This document shows, one piece after another, positions 44,428 through 55,620 of a stretch of DNA of 64,000 bases. The first letter of the stretch is position 1; each line of letters opens with the position of its first letter. This DNA is from Parelaphostrongylus tenuis (Eukaryota > Nematoda > Chromadorea > Rhabditida > Metastrongylidae): positions 1 to 64,000 of the forward strand of contig JAHQIW010000078.1 of NCBI GenBank assembly GCA_019055375.1, read 5' to 3'. Both the position numbers and the translations under genes were made by a program. A model generated the notes under the pieces. It searched no databases, was not told where the DNA came from, and worked only from the letters and a program-made list of their open reading frames with translations.

Positions 44428-44799
44428 ACGGTCTTCGGAAATTTCTCTTGAGATCAGATTGTGATTAAAGTTTATAAGCAGTCTTGAGCATGACAAATTA
44501 TAACTTCTATATTGCAGTAGAGTTTATTTTAAGCTTTTTGGGGTCCCATAACTACCCAGAAATCGACCATCTTGAAGGGTCACGACTCCTGTGAATTATA
44601 TAGCCACCTAGCATTTCTCATAAACAAAATAACGCGTTGTGGAGAGTTGTCGTCTCTTCAATATTCAAAGCAATTTGCAATTGAATTTTTTCACATAATA
44701 AGAACTCGCTGAGGGTTAGACTTACAAACTGATGGGGCCATAGCCCTCCACTAGCGTCACGAAACACTCCCATCCACACTCACGGAAACCCTTGCACAC

Positions 44800-45112
44800 T
44801 GGCCGACCACAGACTGTGAAACTCAGTTTTATTTCTGCTGTAGCAGCGCCCTGAGAAGGCCTTTACAAGAACCAAGCACAGTGCTGCAACCGCCGGGATT
44901 TGAGCTATCGAATGACTACCAACAGTCTAAGAGAAAAGCCCTATCAAACGAGAAATGTGCCGAGTAAGAGACCCAATTTTATTTTTCGCTCTTACAGCGC
45001 GCTAAGACGACCCTTTCCAGGACGAACCTAGCACTAGAATCGCCAAGATCTAAGCTATCGATTGACTACAAGAAACCTACGAAAACGCGAAAAAACGCCT
45101 TGCCCTCATAGG
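44800..45112 (-). mobile_element. TTAA MITE copy, one end visible
   Basis: The right end CCTCATAGGG abuts TTAA at 45113-45116, matching the family's terminal repeat. The interior contains two related TTTTTCGCTCTTACAGCGCG-type modules (about 44820 and 44990). The left end could not be placed. Confidence 0.5.
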
Positions 45113-45203
45113 GTTAAAACATGGATTAAGATAGAGAAGAATCACCTAAAAACATATTAGACGGACGGGGATATCAAAGCTTGCTACGTGTGAAAAATGA
45201 ACA

Positions 45204-45229
45204 GATAGAAGAAGAAGAAGAAGAAGAAG
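45204..45229 (+). repeat. (GAA)n microsatellite
   Basis: About eight uninterrupted GAA units directly precede GTTCAGG. Confidence 0.8.
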
Positions 45230-45249
45230 TTCAGGAATTAAGAAATATA

Positions 45250-45340
45250 TTCGATTCGAACGCCAGACGGGATTCGAACCCGGACTTTCCTCTTCGGGGG
45301 GCTGCACGCTAACCAATTGCACTGCTGGAGTCCGTCCTGC
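45250..45340 (-). repeat. SINE-3 copy
   Basis: Minus strand: GACTCCAGCAGTGCAATTGG head, GTTAGCGTGCAGCC and box B CGGGTTCGAATCCCGTC, the best box B in the window. The anticodon arm region does not pair, so it is treated as a SINE. Confidence 0.55.
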
Positions 45341-45599
45341 TCTCATTTTTTCTACGATACAATCGAATAATAATTGTCTAAACTACCTTTGGAGGTGCTT
45401 GTTGAATAAAAAAAGCCGACGACGACAACAACACTTGGACGAATTCCGTGAGGCCACTTCGCATACCGGGTTCACGTCGAATGCCGCTGCTTGCTGGGGC
45501 GCGCCCATGTCAGATGCTGATAATGTGTTCGTTGCAGGACCCACTGCACGTCGACATGCGCAGTCCCTTTAATAGTTCCAGGAAGCGCATTTGGGGCGG

Positions 45600-45845
45600 G
45601 GCGACATGGCCGAGTGGTAGTGATGCTCGTCGCGGCGCCTACGTGGAGTCGGGCCTCACCACCCCCCCCCCCCCCCCCCGACACTCTCTGGCAGTCAAAA
45701 GAACGCTCTTTGGAGCACCACAGCCAGGCTATCCTCGAGACTTCAAGGAGACATGCTCGACCAGTATTCTCCGCCATTCAAAAAGAAGAAAAACGACTCG
45801 CATGCTAGAAGTACTGGGATCCGCACAATAAAAATTGTGATGACG
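45600..45845 (+). repeat. SINE-2 copy with 18-base C tract
   Basis: The head GCGACATGGCCGAGTGGTAG resembles a tRNA-Ser or -Leu 5' half. An 18-cytosine run (45662-45679) replaces part of the region after the head. The body has CTCTGGCAGTCAAAAG and AGGCTATCCTCGAGACTTCA; the tail is GGATCCGCACAATAAAAATT. Confidence 0.75.
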
Positions 45846-45872
45846 GGTCATGTAAAATAGAGAGAAACAGAT

Positions 45873-46152
45873 CGCATGTGGCGCAGTGATTAGAGGTGTT
45901 TTGCGTCGCTCACAAGGTCACTGGTTCGATCGCTCATGGCTCACCAACCCTTCCATCTCATTGCGGTCGGCAAAGGTACCAGACCTGTCTAGGTAGATAG
46001 GAGCACTGATCTGATGTATCTGTAGGTCATGCAAGTCGCTGTAAAGGTCAGATATGCATCTAATCACCTCGGGCGAGACTAGAAATTGAAGACGAATGCA
46101 TGGCGCATTCCTTAGAGATTGATCATGTCGAGAGCTTTATCCTTTATCCTTT
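45873..46152 (+). repeat. SINE-1 copy
   Basis: Box A GCATGTGGCGCAGTGATTAG and box B CACTGGTTCGATCGC, body AGACCTGTCTAGGTAGATAG, tail GAGCTTTATCCTTTATCCTT. Confidence 0.75.
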
Positions 46153-46407
46153 GATGATTTCAGGCAGACGCGTTATGCCTACGTGAACCGGGGTCACTTG
46201 GAATGCCGTCTGCATAATCCTGAGCTGCAAGCGCTTTCATGACCATGTGCATTGGTTTCAATGCACACATGGCCCCACCGTACGTCTTGCTATCATGCAC
46301 ATTGTCATATCGCGCTTAAGTGACACCGTCCCTCCGACGGACAGGCTTCACGGGAAAAACCGGGGTCCTGCGCAAAAGTTAAGAGCTCAGAGATTCTTTA
46401 GCGATAG

Positions 46408-46682
46408 ATGATAAACCTCTCGGCGCTGCTAAATGCCCGGAGATGCGCCGTGCATTCGACTCCATTCATATATCGTTGAGATGACTGCATGCACATCTGG
46501 CTTTCATAATAACTCCTGGCGAACTGCCAATGTATTAAATCAGTGCCCCTTACTTTCCAGACAAAGCGCACGGATCACGACCGCGAAGGGATGGAAGGCT
46601 TGATGGGCCTTGGGCGCAGGACCGAACCACCTATCACGTGAGTTGCAGGCACCTTTAACCACTGCGCCAGACGTGCTATTGG
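46408..46682 (-). repeat. SINE-1 copy
   Basis: Minus strand: head GCACGTCTGGCGCAGTGGTT, box B GGTTCGGTCCTGCGCCC, GAATGCACGGCGCATCTCCG and a GCCGAGAGGTTTATCATC tail. A 46160-46400 segment between this and the preceding inverted copy is unassigned. Confidence 0.65.
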
Positions 46683-46754
46683 TTCTATGAATAAGAATGA
46701 TTTTGAGCAACTATTTATTAGTTGTAGCGTAGAAAAAGTGGTGGCAAAACAGCG

Positions 46755-46860
46755 CCGGTAGTGCAATTCGTTGAGCACGCGCCTGGAAAAGATGAAGTGC
46801 GGTTCGAGCCCGCCCGACGTCGAAGTTTTATACATCACTCAACATCATTGGATATGTCTG
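46755..46860 (+). repeat. SINE-3 copy
   Basis: Head GCCGGTAGTGCAATTCGTTG, then AGCACGCGCCTGGAAAAGAT, box B GGTTCGAGCCCG and the tail GACGTCGAAGTTTTATACAT. Confidence 0.65.
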
Positions 46861-46959
46861 TAACATTATTCCACAGCGAAAAAAGCGGCTGAATAATACG
46901 AATTCTTGTTGATTACGTATATATTTACTATATGGTATTATTATTTTAATGCGAATCAA

Positions 46960-47205
46960 GATGGGTCGCCGTGGCCGAGTGGTTATGATGCACATCGTGG
47001 CTACGTGGATCCGAGTTCCACTCCCAAACACTTTCCGACAGTCAAAAAAAAACGTCTTATGGAACGCCCATGGCAAGGTTGTTCTTGAGATTGCAAGAAG
47101 GGGACATGCTCGACTAGTATTCTACGTATCTCAAGAATAAGGCGAACAACGAATCGAGTGCTAGAAGTACTGGGAACCGCACAATAAAGAAATTGTGATT
47201 ACGGG
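46960..47205 (+). repeat. SINE-2 copy
   Basis: Head GTCGCCGTGGCCGAGTGGTT, box B-like CGAGTTCCACTCC, body CTTTCCGACAGTCAAAAA, tail GGGAACCGCACAATAAAGAA. It is the cleanest tRNA-Ser/Leu-like head of this family. Confidence 0.75.
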
Positions 47206-47461
47206 TCGTGTAGATAAATAAGTTAATAATAATATCGCAAAATGCAGTGCTGCCGGCATTTGAAAGTATTTGGCGTTATGTTGAGCCTATGCCGATATTT
47301 TTTTTTACAATGGAATGATAGTTAATTGTTGATCAAATGAACTGATCACTGAATTTTTTTTTTGGAATAAGTTCCCAGTAATCCATTGATTCCGGAGAGA
47401 GGCTTCTTTTGTCTAACCTCCTACAATGATATGACTCTGACCAGCTATCATAAGAATGTCG

Positions 47462-47760
47462 GTGCCTATGGTTCAACGATTTAAGGTGCCCGGAAACACA
47501 AATGATCCTTGGTTTGATCCCGCGTCTCAGGCTCACCAAGCTGTCCATCTCCTTGTGGTCAATAAAATTTAAACAAGCCTATCTGGGATGATAGAGGAGT
47601 GACATAGATACACATAAGTGTATACATAGGTAGGCCACCGTGATTCACTGTGTCAAGGCTAGATATGCATTCAATCACCTCTAATGATGCTCAATGAAGT
47701 CGGATGCAGGGCGCTGCCATAGGGATTGAATCAACGGCGAGAGCTTTATCCTCATCTTTC
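47462..47760 (+). repeat. SINE-1 copy, diverged head
   Basis: The body, from CTCACCAAGCTGTCCATCTC through ATGCATTCAATCACCTCTAA to GGCGAGAGCTTTATCCTCAT, is clear. The box A part is decayed. Confidence 0.6.
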
Positions 47761-47764
47761 AATG

Positions 47765-50430
47765 AAGAATGTACGCAGTATGGCGAAGAAACTCTCTAAT
47801 CCAATTAGGACACTACACGTCCAAGTTGTCACGCGGTCATGTACCTGTAAAATATGCGAAACGCATCGTATGATTATCCCACCGGTGCTTGCACTTCGCG
47901 TGCTCACTCCTATGTGGTAGTTAAGGTTAGTGGCTAGCCAGAAAGCAAGCTTTTACAAAAGCACGTCACATACGTGATTAGATGCCTAATATGATGATTA
48001 GGAATGGAAGTGTAGGAATCTTGGATTACCCATTGCCCTGCTTTTCAAAGAGTGCAGGCGGAATCGACTCGACCAGCATTTGTTGGCACCCATAGGAAAG
48101 GCGACACTCTCAAGTGGAAGCAGGATTATGCTGGATATTAATTATATGTGGAAGTGCTGAGATCCACGCAGTGAATATGAATGACGGGCCGTGTGAAATA
48201 AAATGAAATTAAAATACGTGTGGTAATCCCTACTAACGGTTTTACAGACCATTTTCGACTATAATCTCACACCGCATGAAAAAGTTGAATTATTATAAAA
48301 ACGCTCTAGAAAAACAAAACATAAAATTATCATTCTTGCTTGCAAGTGAATCAAACAGTATTGGTTTGCTACCTCTTCAAGTTCGTAATGGTTAGGATGT
48401 ACTGAGAATTAGAGCGAAGTAGATGACCTGACGATAAAGCAGATTACTTGTAGGCCAACTGAATACTGCCTACGAGATCGAATGACACAAGTTGCGATGA
48501 AATGTTGCACTGTACTGAACTCAAATGATATCGATCACAAGAATGCAGTGATATCTTGAGAATTTCTAGCTTTTCATTTCAACACTGAAATATCCTTCCC
48601 ATAAACCCATTTTGGACCTTTTGTCAGCCACAATATAGATCACTTTGGAAACGTTGAGAATAGTGCTTTTGAATGAGATTGCGCCTAGAATAGAGACAGG
48701 AAAACATTCAAAATCGGAGAGCATGAACAAAAGCTTTGATACGCCGTAAAGTAAACTAAGAACGATGGCAAATATTACGGCTTAAGGGAATAGTAGCACC
48801 AGAGAAAAGACAGAAGAACCGAATTTCGTAAAGCTTTTGGGAAAGTTAGTGATTACTAGGTTTTAAGCAGAGATTCTCAGGATGCCGCAGTGACCTAGTC
48901 AAAGTAATTATTGGTCAAGAGATGATATCTCTAGACTATCGCTTTCATCTGCAACTGGTGAATTTTCTGGCCATCACCCTTTGTATAGTCATTACTTCAA
49001 ATAAGCTCGCTTTCAATTTCAGTTTTTTTTTCGATTAATCACTTTTGTGGTTACTCAGTGATAGCCTAATAAGTCTAAAACCATCTGTGCATTTTTTCAT
49101 CTTCATTCTGAGATAAAACTATTTTTAATTCAAGTAGCGCTGAAATTAATGATTACCTTGACATCTCCTTTTACGAGTGATGTGAGACTCACTGTTAGTC
49201 AGTGGTCTTCTCCAAGTCCCTACAAAAGGTGGTTTGTATTCCTCTAAAGACATGAATGACATCACATTCTTAAAGTTACCTCCCCTAGCTTCATTGTTTT
49301 TTAATGAAAGTACGGTCATTAGTAAGCCTACCGAGATACATTATGCAGTCTGGATGCTTTATAAAGGGCTTATTTACCTTATTCCTAGCGTCCCACCTTC
49401 AATTTTCATGCGGCGGCCGGCGCAATCGCGCGGCGAGCGCAGCGCGTCGCAGTCATAATATAGTAGTTTTTTGTTTTCCAGTTTTTATCACCTATAGGAT
49501 TGTAGAAGAAGCTTTGTTCCATCGTATGATGGATGATGACTTCTTATATGGTGGACTTATACTCCAATATGAACATTATTTATCGTTGTTAGCTTCATCA
49601 CTGACTATGCGCATTAATTTTACATGCTCTACTTTTCTTTTCATAAGTCTCTTTACAAATCAAGCTCAGCATCAAAATCAGTATTTCTTGAGCTACCGAA
49701 TGATTACCGATGGTTCACCGAAAAGTTCCTATCCGGTGAAAAGTCAAGGAAAAATGAACACAATTTAACAGTTCGTAATGAAAAGTGGAAATTTTTCAGG
49801 AAAAGTGAGCCTTCCTTCCATTGATGATACGCTAACATAACTCTGTCCGACAACAATCTATTTTTGAAGGCGACAAAGTTCGCTTAGCCTCAAAATTCAC
49901 ATAATATCAAGAATTCATTTTGAAGGTGAAACAGCACACTTAACAAAGCAAAGCGTGATCTTTTTTTGTAAGTAGAACGTAGTTCAGAGATTATTTTATA
50001 AATCAAGCGCCCACATCAAAATCCGAATTTTTCAGAGCATCGAACGACTACAATAACTTAGACTAAGAGAAGGAACAAATGTGAGAATAATGTTTTATGA
50101 TGATTGGAAATATGTTTCTTATAAAAAGATGGGGTTTTCTTGTTGAAACACGAATTTTTTTCGACACATGAGTATTCTTAATACTAGAAGAACTTATATA
50201 GGAGCAGGAAAACTTATATAGGAGCCTATTTAGTGATATTTCACCCCTTAGTAGTGTTAATGTTTTTTTCAAAACCTAAGCTTTCCAGTTACCTTTCCAA
50301 GTATCCACTGCTACGTGGGCCGTAGAGAATCTTGGCGCGCGGCGAGAGACATTGAGAACGATGGCACATAGGCGTGTCATTTGGGAGTCAAGGGTTAACG
50401 CCTACTGAAGCAGATATAGTGCTTGTACGT
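47765..50430. other. No gene identified; SINE-2 3' fragment at 48095-48200
   Basis: The fragment carries the family tail GTGCTGAGATCCACGCAGTG and GACGGGCCGTG. The 154-codon plus-strand frame at 49304-49768 crosses a GC-rich patch (49410-49455) and has no protein motif. A minus-strand exon could not be supported. Confidence 0.4.
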
Positions 50431-50434
50431 TGGC

Positions 50435-50705
50435 GAAAAGGCGCGCGTGCCACAGTGACTAAAGGATAAGATATATACAGATTTGTCGGTTCGATCCCTC
50501 ACCAAAACTCAACAAGCCATCCTTCCGAGCTTGACAGGTTGATACCTGATTCCTAGAAGAGAACACCAAAACTAACTTCAAACATCTATATAAAGTCGCA
50601 AATCATTTTAAGGGTCAGATGTTCATTCAGCCACTCAAGGCGGTGTTCAATATGTCAAATGTATGACGAATCCATCAGTGACTAATCAACGCCAGAACCT
50701 TTTGG
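50435..50705 (+). repeat. SINE-1 copy, diverged
   Basis: Head GCGCGTGCCACAGTGACTAA, box B TCGGTTCGATCCCTC, then CAACAAGCCATCCTTCCG and GACTAATCAACGCCAGAACC. Confidence 0.55.
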
Positions 50706-51022
50706 AGACGACCATGAATCTCACGTACATTCTGCTGGCTAGATCTCAGTCTTTTTGAGAATTTGACGTGCAATATAAAATCAATTGAGACGGAAGCATA
50801 TTACAGGAACGTACGGTTTAATACAATGGCAGGTGTGTTTACATAGAACGCATACAGACTTTCTGCACGATCGAAACGGTAAGCTCATCTCTTGCGTCTA
50901 TATACATCCAAACAAGCGAAATCCGTGAAAAATTAATTTTAAGGTGATGTAGATCTTGTAAAATTTATTGGTGGTGGAACCTATTCCCACTATTAAGATT
51001 TTGAACTTCCACCTGCAGCACC

Positions 51023-51330
51023 ACAGAGCAAGTGTAGCATAATGGTTTTGGGTGTGATGCAATACACGAGTAGTCAATATTTTGATCACGAGCTCCGATC
51101 CCATCAAGCCTTGCATCACTGGAGACTGGCGAATTGAAGCCAAATTTGTACCGTAGGATAGCAGCAGTGGCATGGTACATCGGTAAGTGGCCATAAGTCA
51201 TTGTATTTGTCGGATATGCATTCAGTCCCCTCTAACGCCATCTGACGAAGTCGAACGCATGGACTGCAAGACGTACAGCGATTGCCCATCGCCAAGAGCT
51301 CTGCAGCTTTTCTATCCTTTATCCCCAATA
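51023..51330 (+). repeat. SINE-1 copy, diverged
   Basis: Head CAAGTGTAGCATAATGGTTT, the CCCATCAAGCCTTGCATCAC body and the tail GCCAAGAGCTCTGCAGCTTT then TATCCTTTATCC. Overlapping long minus-strand frames are by-products. Confidence 0.55.
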
Positions 51331-51334
51331 TCGC

Positions 51335-52370
51335 TTGAAAACTGTCAGTGATCATGATGTTGTTTAATGCTTGATAACTGTGTAATGCACCCTGATCAAT
51401 AAATGAAAGCTGAAGACTGTGCAGAAGGACCAACAGCAAGGAATATTGGATCCAATTCAGAAAAAAGACTGCGAAGCTTTCGAAAAGCATGCAAATAAGA
51501 CCAAGTTATTGGAGCCTGCCGTTATGATGTCGAATTGGTATTGGAAGAATAACCGTGATGATCTTTGCCGTTTCTCATCCTCACCAACGATTCGTTGAAC
51601 ATCATCATTGGTATCATCCTTATAAAGTTTGAGTCAAGATTCGAAGTATGTTTAACCAAATCTTGAAATCCGAAATTAGAGAACTCTCTACAAGATCATG
51701 TTTGTCGAAGAAATGGGAAGAAATAACGACAATCTACGAATTTTCTAATCATTTTAATCACTCTATTTTATGCTCACTTATCAAATAGCACCTTCCTGCA
51801 TCTTCATGGCCTTCTCTGAAGCCCAAACATTGTACTGAACTGATTTTTGAGGATATTTGGACTTTGTAATCACAGCAAGATTGTCGTTGGAGTGATTACA
51901 GTCCTGTCAAGTACACCATTCGCTACTCGTCCTAGCTTTTTTGCCTCAAGTACGGACATAATCATGACCAACGAGTGGACTTGTTTCATATGAGAGCACT
52001 AGCCGACCACCAGTAGGGGGCTACAGAAAACGACGAGAAAGCTCTGCTAGTCCTCGCTGATGCGCTATCGCCATAATCTTACTACCGCTGTCCTGCTGAA
52101 GCTTCACAAGCTTGAATCTGATGACGTCGACTACTGCGAAGAACAGTCACGCCTGTCGATATTTTAAAAAGTCTGAAATATAGTGAAGTTTCACATAGTT
52201 TGTAAAGATAAGTTCAGTGAAACCCAAGATTCTCCATTTTTTTGCATTCAGGATTTCTCCTCTTCATGAGATCTGTTATGGCACTTTTCGTGTCAGACAA
52301 ACGTCCTCATTAGTAGCGCTTTGCCTTTCGTTCACCATATGCCCTATAAGAGAACACGGTACTTACATGT
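51335..52370. other. No assignable gene
   Basis: No open frame with motif or matched splice sites was found on either strand. Confidence 0.4.
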
Positions 52371-52374
52371 TGGA

Positions 52375-52580
52375 CGGCGATAAATGAGAATACAACCTCA
52401 TTCGCTGGATAAGAATTTTCAGTGTATGTTAGTAACCATTCGTAAGCTAGATTTCTGTATAGAGCAGTACGTGGCCGGTTTTCGAAAAGCCTTTTTATAG
52501 CGCTGTGGAATTCAAAATAAAATTATGCTACACACCTTCCGCGCCCTTTCATTTTTCTCACGCGTATAATTCGCTGGAAT
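52375..52580 (+). repeat. Copy of the GGGAACAAATG/TTCGCTGGA repeat family
   Basis: CATTCGCTGGATAAGAATTT, AGTAACCATTCGTAAGCTAG and AGCGCTGTGGAATTCAAAAT align with the copies at 37800 and 42045. Confidence 0.55.
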
Positions 52581-53689
52581 CTCAAAAAGCATATGAATGA
52601 GCAGAGAAAATTTGTGTAGTATTTGAATCAATCGTTTTTAATGGAGCTTATTTCAAAACGGAGAAAATTTCCAGTTGACAACAAATTGAACCCCCAATAT
52701 CTAGTCCGTCATGGGCATCGAATGTTCGCCCCTGTCCCCTTCCCAGCCATCTCGCCTGTGAGTTGAGCTGTAAACAAGCTCGCTAAATATGTAAAGCTCA
52801 ATTTTCTTCCGTGCTACACCACAGTAAGACGGTGGCTCCCAGAATATAAACCAACACCGTTACAATCACTGAAATCTATGCCGTCGAATGATTCCAATAG
52901 TCTAAAAAAAAGGTGCTCTGTCCGGCGAGGTGTAAAGCGCAAATCTTTTTATCCTCCTACAGAGCTATCAACAGAGCTTTCCCCAAAAAGCGAACATATT
53001 TTTGAGTTTTTTCGGGAGTTCTGCTATCAAAAAAACACTAGCAGTCTAAGCGGTGGAGTTCTGGTCCAGCGAAATATAGGCGAGCTAAGAAAAAAGGGCT
53101 TGATAGAGTGAAACATAAATCTACTTTGAGTTTTACCAGCCTTGTGAAAGGGTGTTTTGAAAAACCCGATCACGTATGTCTTGCCTATGTAGCCAGAGTT
53201 TCAAACTTTCGAATGGTTGCTAACAGTCTCATAAAAAAACTTGCTCAGAGGATGAGGTTGAATATACATTCATCGCCGTCCAACTATAAGTAGCGGGAAC
53301 ACCCTAAATCGGAACTGATGCAGAACTAATTAAACTTCCTGCAAGGTGAAAAGATCACCCTGATGAGATCACCTGACAGTGCAGTGATTAACAGTCGATT
53401 GCTTGTGGCTAGCCATTTGATTAAACAGTCGAATGTAAAGGTATAAATATTTTGATATCTTAAAAAGAAGTATACTAAAAAATATGATCTCACCTATGAG
53501 GAGTACAACCAGTGGTGTTCAATGTTGAGCACGAGTGTTTTATAACTCATAGTAATTTATGTCTTCAAGAGCGTATAAAACTAAAAAGAATATAAACGTT
53601 TCGTTTCGAGCATTTCTTTAGATCTCACTCACAATTTTAATATGCCTTATTTTTCGAGCCAATCATGTCGCCTGTTATGGGCACTTGTA

Positions 53690-53735
53690 CAAAGCAGTAC
53701 ACGTGTTTTCGGCCTTCCAGCCTCATCATTTGACC
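53690..53735 (-). ncRNA. Degenerate hammerhead ribozyme
   Basis: On the minus strand ATGATGA replaces CTGATGA, losing the invariant C3. Stem II GGCC-type pairing, GAAA and the CACGTGTA region remain. It is expected to be inactive. Confidence 0.55.
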
Positions 53736-54087
53736 TGATCACAACAGGCTGATCATAAACGTGCAAGGCTCAAAATTAACTACTTGGATACTTGGGGTAC
53801 TTGGATGTGTTCGTTTTCACAAACTGTGCTGACCCCAGCACATTTTTGATGCGTTTCTTCTTTCACGACTGAAAATAATTAGTAGGCATTTTGAAAACTG
53901 AGAGTGGTCCCAAGAAACACGCCAAATGAATTGGTATGATATTTCACAATTACCAGCCAAGAGCAATTGAGATTACAACACTGTGCGTCTGTTAATTTGA
54001 AACTTGGCTGCGTGTGTAAATGTTTTGTCTGCGGTTTCTCTACGTAAGGGGTAGATCCTCGAGGAACTGACTGAACGAAAAGGCACG

Positions 54088-54131
54088 GTGGAACTGGCGA
54101 GGCTGCAAAGCCGAAAGACGTGTAATTGCAC
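54088..54131 (+). ncRNA. Degenerate hammerhead ribozyme
   Basis: The core reads CTGGCGA, with invariant A6 changed to G. Stem II GGCU/AGCC, GAAA, ACGTGTA and a TTGCAC strand persist. Stem I has one mismatch and one extra A. It is expected to be inactive. Confidence 0.55.
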
Positions 54132-54244
54132 TGTATAAGTGCCCATTGCAAACCACAAGTATGGTTCAGGAATATTTATCACGCATATTAAAAAAAAAAC
54201 GGGCATGACATCTAATTGCTACATTTCTTCCACTGAATTGCAAT

Positions 54245-54545
54245 GTTTTTGGCTGCATGTCGTACAGTGGTTAGAGGTGTTTTACAAAGCTCACTGGATC
54301 GATGTCTGCCTAAATTCCACACCTCGGATCTATCTAGGACTGGCAAATCAGCACCCCACTTATCTGGGACAGTAACAAGAATTACATGCAGTGTCATGGT
54401 CCGTAGGAAGCTATAAGCCATTGTATTGGCCAAATACGCTTACAATTTGTTTTATGATGCTAAGAATTGAGTCGAATTCAAGGCGCACCTCCTCCACGAT
54501 TGTTAAAAGTCGAGCGATCTTCTGTTTACCTTTTGTGGAATCTTT
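54245..54545 (+). repeat. SINE-1 copy
   Basis: Head GCATGTCGTACAGTGGTTAG, a decayed box B, CAGCACCCCACTTATCTGGG and a tail GAGCGATCTTCTGTTTACCT. It follows the hammerhead locus directly. Confidence 0.6.
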
Positions 54546-55219
54546 CCAAATATTCAACTCAACTAGGATCTTTTACTTACCAGACTTTTCCTTTTCAACG
54601 TCTCTTGCACTGTAAAACAATCCATCAAGATTTTTACTGACTTTAATCTAAGTCGATATGCATATTACATCAAAACACGTAGAAACTGAAAAACATAGCA
54701 CCAATGGGGGCACCTCGGAGGGTTTCAATAGTGCAGAAGAATTACGAAATAAGAAACAAACCCTTATACTTGACAACATATTCGTGACACATACAATTAC
54801 TATATAAACAAAATTCTCCCCGAATTTACGCAATCAAATTTGAATGAGTCATTTCGTCGAGATCGATCTTAATGTTGTAAATTATTATCATATAAGAGCT
54901 ATCCATATTGCTGCAACTACCATCAGCCAAAATATCATCAATTTTTTCCACTTTCCATTAACAAAAAATAACCCTATAGTGAGCAAAATACCTCGAATTT
55001 TATTTTTTATCTTTTTGTTAACTGTAAGGTATGGAAACGTTTCCATGATCGACAGATTATCAGGCAACAATAAAATGTAACAATACATCAGATTATCACT
55101 GCATACAAGACATCCAGACATGCGAACTTACATATTCCGCCTAGTTAGATTCATCTCTAATATGCATTGACAAGTGAATTCACACAACTATCACTGGAAA
55201 TCAATCCAATCAGATTTAA

Positions 55220-55490
55220 CCCTCTGGGGACCGCAAGCTGTTTTGAACACACTACTAATTTGGAGTCTTTTTCGCCAGGAAGAGCTATGTCGCTAAACTT
55301 TTACAACTAGATAGCTAGAGAAACAATGACTTTGAAACTCGGTTAAGTTCTTGGAGGCCATCATAGCGCGCTTTAGTAATTCATTAAGGTAACCGAGAAT
55401 CCAAGAATTTTTCTTTCAGAACAGAGAAAAACCCTAATTAAATAACAAAAATCGCGCTTCTCCCGGCGATCAACTGCGGTCCCCAAAGGG
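55220..55490. mobile_element. TTAA MITE at the end of the T-box gene
   Basis: Flanks are TTAA (55216-55219) and TCAA (55491-55494). Ends are CCCTCTGGGGACCGC and, reverse-complemented, CCCTTTGGGGACCGC. Its right edge abuts a TGA that would end the tyrosine-rich alternative frame of the T-box gene. Confidence 0.75.
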
Positions 55491-55620
55491 TCAACACTCT
55501 GGCGTTGGCGTTGAGTAACAGTTTGACATATAAGGGTAACAATAAGGTAGTGATGAATAGAACGAGTTCTGATAGTAATTATACCACTGCATAGAAAGTT
55601 GTTCGCTGCTTCTTGATAAA

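Larger units (their letters stand above)
53560..54190. mobile_element. Hammerhead retroelement, inverted pair, decayed
   Basis: A minus-strand unit (about 53560-53765) and a plus-strand unit (about 53870-54190) lie head to head around 100 bp of other sequence. Both retain ribozyme-like cores and the family segments GCCTTATTTTTCGAGCC (inverted) and AATTACCAGCCAAGAGCAAT. The plus unit is circularly permuted, beginning and ending within the AGGCATATT segment. The right edge has an A-run. Confidence 0.6.

Noticed and set aside
45250..45340. Possible tRNA gene on the minus strand
   Set aside because: A perfect box B, but the anticodon arm and acceptor stem fail; it matches the SINE-3 family.
49304..49768. 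154-codon plus-strand open frame, the longest in the window
   Set aside because: No protein motif and no matched splice sites; it crosses a GC-rich patch and its composition is not protein-like.
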